This document shows, in pieces, positions 61,473 through 64,000 of a DNA stretch of 64,000 nt. A program made the position numbers and the translations under genes. Under the pieces are notes generated by a model. The model saw nothing but the letters and a program-made list of their open reading frames with translations, was not told where the DNA came from and did no database searches. The stretch's first letter is position 1, and the number at the start of each line of letters is the position of its first letter. The DNA comes from Alkalihalobacillus sp. LMS39. Its GTDB lineage: Bacteria > Bacillota > Bacilli > Bacillales > Bacillaceae_F. The stretch spans positions 310,001 to 374,000 of the forward strand of contig NZ_CP093300.1 in the NCBI RefSeq assembly GCF_022812285.1, read 5' to 3'.

Positions 61473-62801
61473 TTGTATCGTTTTTCAACAGTGAAAACTA
61501 TGCGAATGTATGCAAATAAAGTAGATAAGTCATGCCGTGACAAGGTCATGGGGATGCTGAAACCATTTCGATGGACACCATGTTTTTTGCATAAGCCGTT
61601 AGAAGCGATAATGAGAAAAGTGTCGAAAGTATCAGTGATTGTCCAGTTTGAACATGAGTCATTTAGTAAAGGATGTCATGAATTTGATTCAATTATCAAA
61701 AAACATTTGAGGTGTAAGCGGAAATGCGAGTTTCCGAGTATTTCTTGTTGCAGTGCAAATCTTACACCACAAGCGCTAGAAGAGTTACTAGCATCTTGTT
61801 CATTAGTAAAGAAAATATATTTAAACCGAGAAGTTCATGCGCTTTTAGACACGGCAGTCGAATCAAGTAATGCAAGGAATATTGTTCGAAACGAAAGTGA
61901 AGTGACAGGCGAAGGCGTCAATATTGCGATTATTGATACGGGTGTCCATCCACATGAAGACCTAGGAGATAGGCTAGTCGAGTTTGTTGATTTTATTAAC
62001 GATAGAACAGAACCTTATGATGATAACGGACATGGAACACATTGTGCCGGTGATGCAGCGGGTGACGGGACAGCTTCAGGTGGTGACATAGCTGGACCAG
62101 CACCGAAAGCCAACATTGTTGGTGTAAAAGCTCTTGATAAAAATGGAGCTGGGTCACTAGAAACAATTATTCAAGGTGTTCAATGGTGTATCGATTACAA
62201 CGAGGAAAACTCAGAAAATCCAATCCACATCATTAGTATGTCACTTGGAAGTTCGGCTCAACAATATGAAGACGAAAGTGATGATCCGATGGTTCAAATC
62301 GTAAACGAAGCTTGGGATGCCGGAATTGTAGTCGTTGTTGCAGCAGGAAATTCGGGGCCTGAGCCTTATACAATTGCTAGTCCCGGAATTAGCCGGCAAG
62401 TTATTACGGTTGGAGCATTAGACGATAAAAATACAGTCGATCGCTCTGATGATGAAATTGCAAGCTTTTCTAGTAGGGGACCGACTATTTATGGAGTCGA
62501 TAAACCTGATATCGTGGCACCAGGTGTGAATATCACAGCACTTCGGTCACCAAGGTCAAGTCTTGATAAGTTCCAGAAGAGAGATAGAGTGGGAACTGAT
62601 TATATCACCTTGTCAGGTACGTCAATGGCAACACCGATTGTTGCAGGGATCATTGCGTTAATGCTAGAAGTCGATCCGGAGCTAACACCAGATGATGTGA
62701 AAGAACGGATTCGAAATGGGGCTGACTTATGGACAGATAAAGATCCGAATGTATATGGAGCCGGTTATGTAAATGGAGAGAATGCAGTTCCGACGTTATA
62801 G
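61473..62801 (+). CDS. aprX: Intracellular subtilisin-like serine protease AprX
   Basis: S8 family protease of 442 aa, the same length as B. subtilis AprX. A leading region of about 140 residues without signal peptide contains CKRKCEFPSISCC. The catalytic triad is in IAIIDTGVHPHEDL (Asp), DDNGHGTHCAGDAAG (His) and LSGTSMATPIVAG (Ser), with the oxyanion Asn in VVAAGNSGPEP. The TTG start has AAAAGGAG 10 bases upstream. In B. subtilis AprX is a late-growth cytoplasmic protease that is not essential (established). A strong terminator follows. Confidence 0.96.
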   Translation: MYRFSTVKTMRMYANKVDKSCRDKVMGMLKPFRWTPCFLHKPLEAIMRKVSKVSVIVQFEHESFSKGCHEFDSIIKKHLRCKRKCEFPSISCCSANLTPQALEELLASCSLVKKIYLNREVHALLDTAVESSNARNIVRNESEVTGEGVNIAIIDTGVHPHEDLGDRLVEFVDFINDRTEPYDDNGHGTHCAGDAAGDGTASGGDIAGPAPKANIVGVKALDKNGAGSLETIIQGVQWCIDYNEENSENPIHIISMSLGSSAQQYEDESDDPMVQIVNEAWDAGIVVVVAAGNSGPEPYTIASPGISRQVITVGALDDKNTVDRSDDEIASFSSRGPTIYGVDKPDIVAPGVNITALRSPRSSLDKFQKRDRVGTDYITLSGTSMATPIVAGIIALMLEVDPELTPDDVKERIRNGADLWTDKDPNVYGAGYVNGENAVPTL

Positions 62802-62814
62802 ATGATTTTGTTGT

Positions 62815-62849
62815 GAGGTTCATTCAGGAAGAGAATGAACCTCTTTTTT
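62815..62849 (+). terminator. Rho-independent terminator of aprX
   Basis: GAGGTTCATTC and its complement with a 7-base loop and six T. Confidence 0.93.
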
Positions 62850-62866
62850 AGTTCGAGGGTTGACGT

Positions 62867-63050
62867 TGCGGACATTTATTCCGTTATTTTCCTCGTTTGT
62901 AGGCGTTTCTTTTTGTTATCGGACATCTGTTCCGTTATTTTTCGTGAAATGGGGTAATTAGGGCTGTAAACTTGCAAATAGCGGAATAAATGTCCGAACT
63001 GGATAAAGAAAAGCGATTTTTAAAGGGGATAGCGGAACAGATGTCCGTTA
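62867..63050. repeat. Four-palindrome intergenic element, copy D
   Basis: Motifs forward at 62867 and 62917, reverse at 62979 and 63030, with start spacings of 50, 62 and 51. The cores of motifs 1 and 3 are exact complements, as are those of motifs 2 and 4. It lies between the terminators of the convergent genes aprX and htpX. Confidence 0.93.
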
Positions 63051-63073
63051 CGGTGTCCACCTGTCCATAGTTA

Positions 63074-63105
63074 AAAAACCCCAACTCTTTAGAGTTGGGG
63101 TTTCC
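63074..63105 (-). terminator. Terminator of htpX
   Basis: AAACCCCAACTCT and its complement. In minus reading it is followed by six T and lies just after the htpX stop. Confidence 0.9.
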
Positions 63106-63107
63106 AA

Positions 63108-64000
63108 TTAGCGTTGCTCTAATCGCGCAATACGATCATCTAAGTCAGGGTGGGATGAGAATAGTTTCGATACGCCACCTTTTCCACTAATCTTTAATGT
63201 TTGAACCGCTGAATCATCTTGACGGTTGTCCGTCACGCGATTCACATGTTGTTTCAATGAACGTAGGGCATGAGCCATTTTATCTCGGCCTGCTAAATCC
63301 GCACCACCTCGGTCTGCATGGTATTCGCGGTAACGCGAGAATGCCATAACGACGATGCTTCCGAGAATAGAAAATAAAATTTGAAAAATAATGATAGCTG
63401 CAAAACGAACAATCCATTGTAATTCTGAGCGGACAAAACGAGAAACGATAATCGCAGCAATTCTTGAAAAGAATACAACAAAAGTGTTAACGACACCTTG
63501 TAATAATGTCATTGTGACCATATCACCATTCGTAATATGAGCAACTTCATGGGCGATGACACCTTCAACCGCATCATCATCCATATAGTTTAATAGTCCA
63601 GATGAAACGGCTACAAGGGAGCGCTTTTTTGATGGACCTGTAGCAAAAGCGTTTACTTCGCCAGATTGATAAATGCCAACCTCAGGCATATGTGTCAGTC
63701 CGGCAGCACGAGATAGGCGGTGGACTTTTTCAACGACAGAACGCTCTTGAGCTGATAATGAGCCATTTGGGTCAAGAACTTTCACATTCATCATTTTTTT
63801 GGCCATCCACCTTGAAAGTGCTAACGATATGAATGATCCCGAAAAACCAACAAGTAAACTAAATACCATTAAGGAACCAAAGTTAATCGTTCCTCCTGTT
63901 TGAACAAAACCCCCACCGTTAATGCCTGTGTATCTTGTAATTAAAGACCATACAATCACAATGGTCGTCATAACAAGAATATTTGTTAATAAGAAAAACA
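63108..64000 (-). CDS. htpX: Protease HtpX (N-terminus outside window)
   Basis: Membrane zinc metalloprotease of the M48 family for membrane-protein quality control. The frame continues past the window edge (LLTNILV before MTTIVIVW), so only the first few residues are missing. Motifs are [13 protein letters not shown] (HExxH) and [17 protein letters not shown], with the third zinc ligand Glu. Four hydrophobic helices lie around these. [16 protein letters not shown] is the usual C-terminus. It is transcribed towards aprX and ends in its own terminator. Confidence 0.95.
   Translation of the reverse strand, partial: FFLLTNILVMTTIVIVWSLITRYTGINGGGFVQTGGTINFGSLMVFSLLVGFSGSFISLALSRWMAKKMMNVKVLDPNGSLSAQERSVVEKVHRLSRAAGLTHMPEVGIYQSGEVNAFATGPSKKRSLVAVSSGLLNYMDDDAVEGVIAHEVAHITNGDMVTMTLLQGVVNTFVVFFSRIAAIIVSRFVRSELQWIVRFAAIIIFQILFSILGSIVVMAFSRYREYHADRGGADLAGRDKMAHALRSLKQHVNRVTDNRQDDSAVQTLKISGKGGVSKLFSSHPDLDDRIARLEQR

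Overview
The window looks like a low-GC Firmicutes chromosome of the Bacillaceae, possibly an alkaliphilic or soil Bacillus relative. Reasons: strong AGGAGG-type ribosome sites with frequent TTG and GTG starts, B. subtilis-type genes (AprX, GlpP, YkhA-like thioesterase, HtpX, YesL, DUF1540, DUF2712), Fur, cre and B12 regulatory sites of Bacillus type, and Gram-positive surface anchoring (LPXTG protein, class B sortase). The species cannot be fixed from the sequence alone. No rRNA, tRNA or CRISPR array was seen.

Layout. 1-3260 (minus): a DUF2712 secreted peptide followed by three membrane subunits and an ATPase of an ABC exporter. 3398-3790: gene remnants. 3862-4266: small lipoprotein. 4976-10126: Fur-boxed ferric-siderophore importer (lipoprotein, two permeases, ATPase) and a flavin reductase-like protein. 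11543-15992: HAD phosphatase, GlpP antiterminator and a UgpBAE-like importer without an ATPase. 16678-19527: membrane protein, an IS110-family insertion sequence and a dispersed repeat. 19632-20330: CPBP protease. 20632-29153: arabino-oligosaccharide locus (LacI regulator, cre, twin palindromic operators, ABC importer, YesL, GH51, GH43). 29314-32957: SgrR-like regulator divergent from a HAM1-like NTPase and an MFS carrier. 33295-35189: DUF1540 peptide, then an iron-controlled flavodoxin operon. 35464-37423: MATE pump and TetR regulator. 37648-40703: frameshifted surface PAP2 phosphatase with an NPQTG signal next to a class B sortase. 40793-42657: cobalamin riboswitch, thioesterase, ribokinase. 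43106-44217: small proteins. 44715-54623: SARP-type response regulator, 1860-residue LPXTG adhesin and a convergent double-kinase sensor. 54859-61342: UgpCAEB-like importer with an MBL-fold hydrolase and a HAD phosphatase. 61473-62801: AprX. 63108-64000: HtpX, cut by the window edge.

How the genes work together. The dominant themes are nutrient import (three CUT1-type sugar or glycerophosphoryl importers but only one matching ATPase, probably shared), iron acquisition and iron sparing under Fur, and cell-surface display with its own sensing and sorting genes.

The most unusual signal is non-coding. Four intergenic elements of about 185 bp each carry four copies of a 21-bp imperfect palindrome in the order forward, forward, reverse, reverse, with start-to-start spacings of 51, 62 and 51 bp (50 once), although the sequence between motifs is largely unconserved. 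A second, unrelated family of 110-175 bp structured repeats occurs three times. Neither is explained by the genes.
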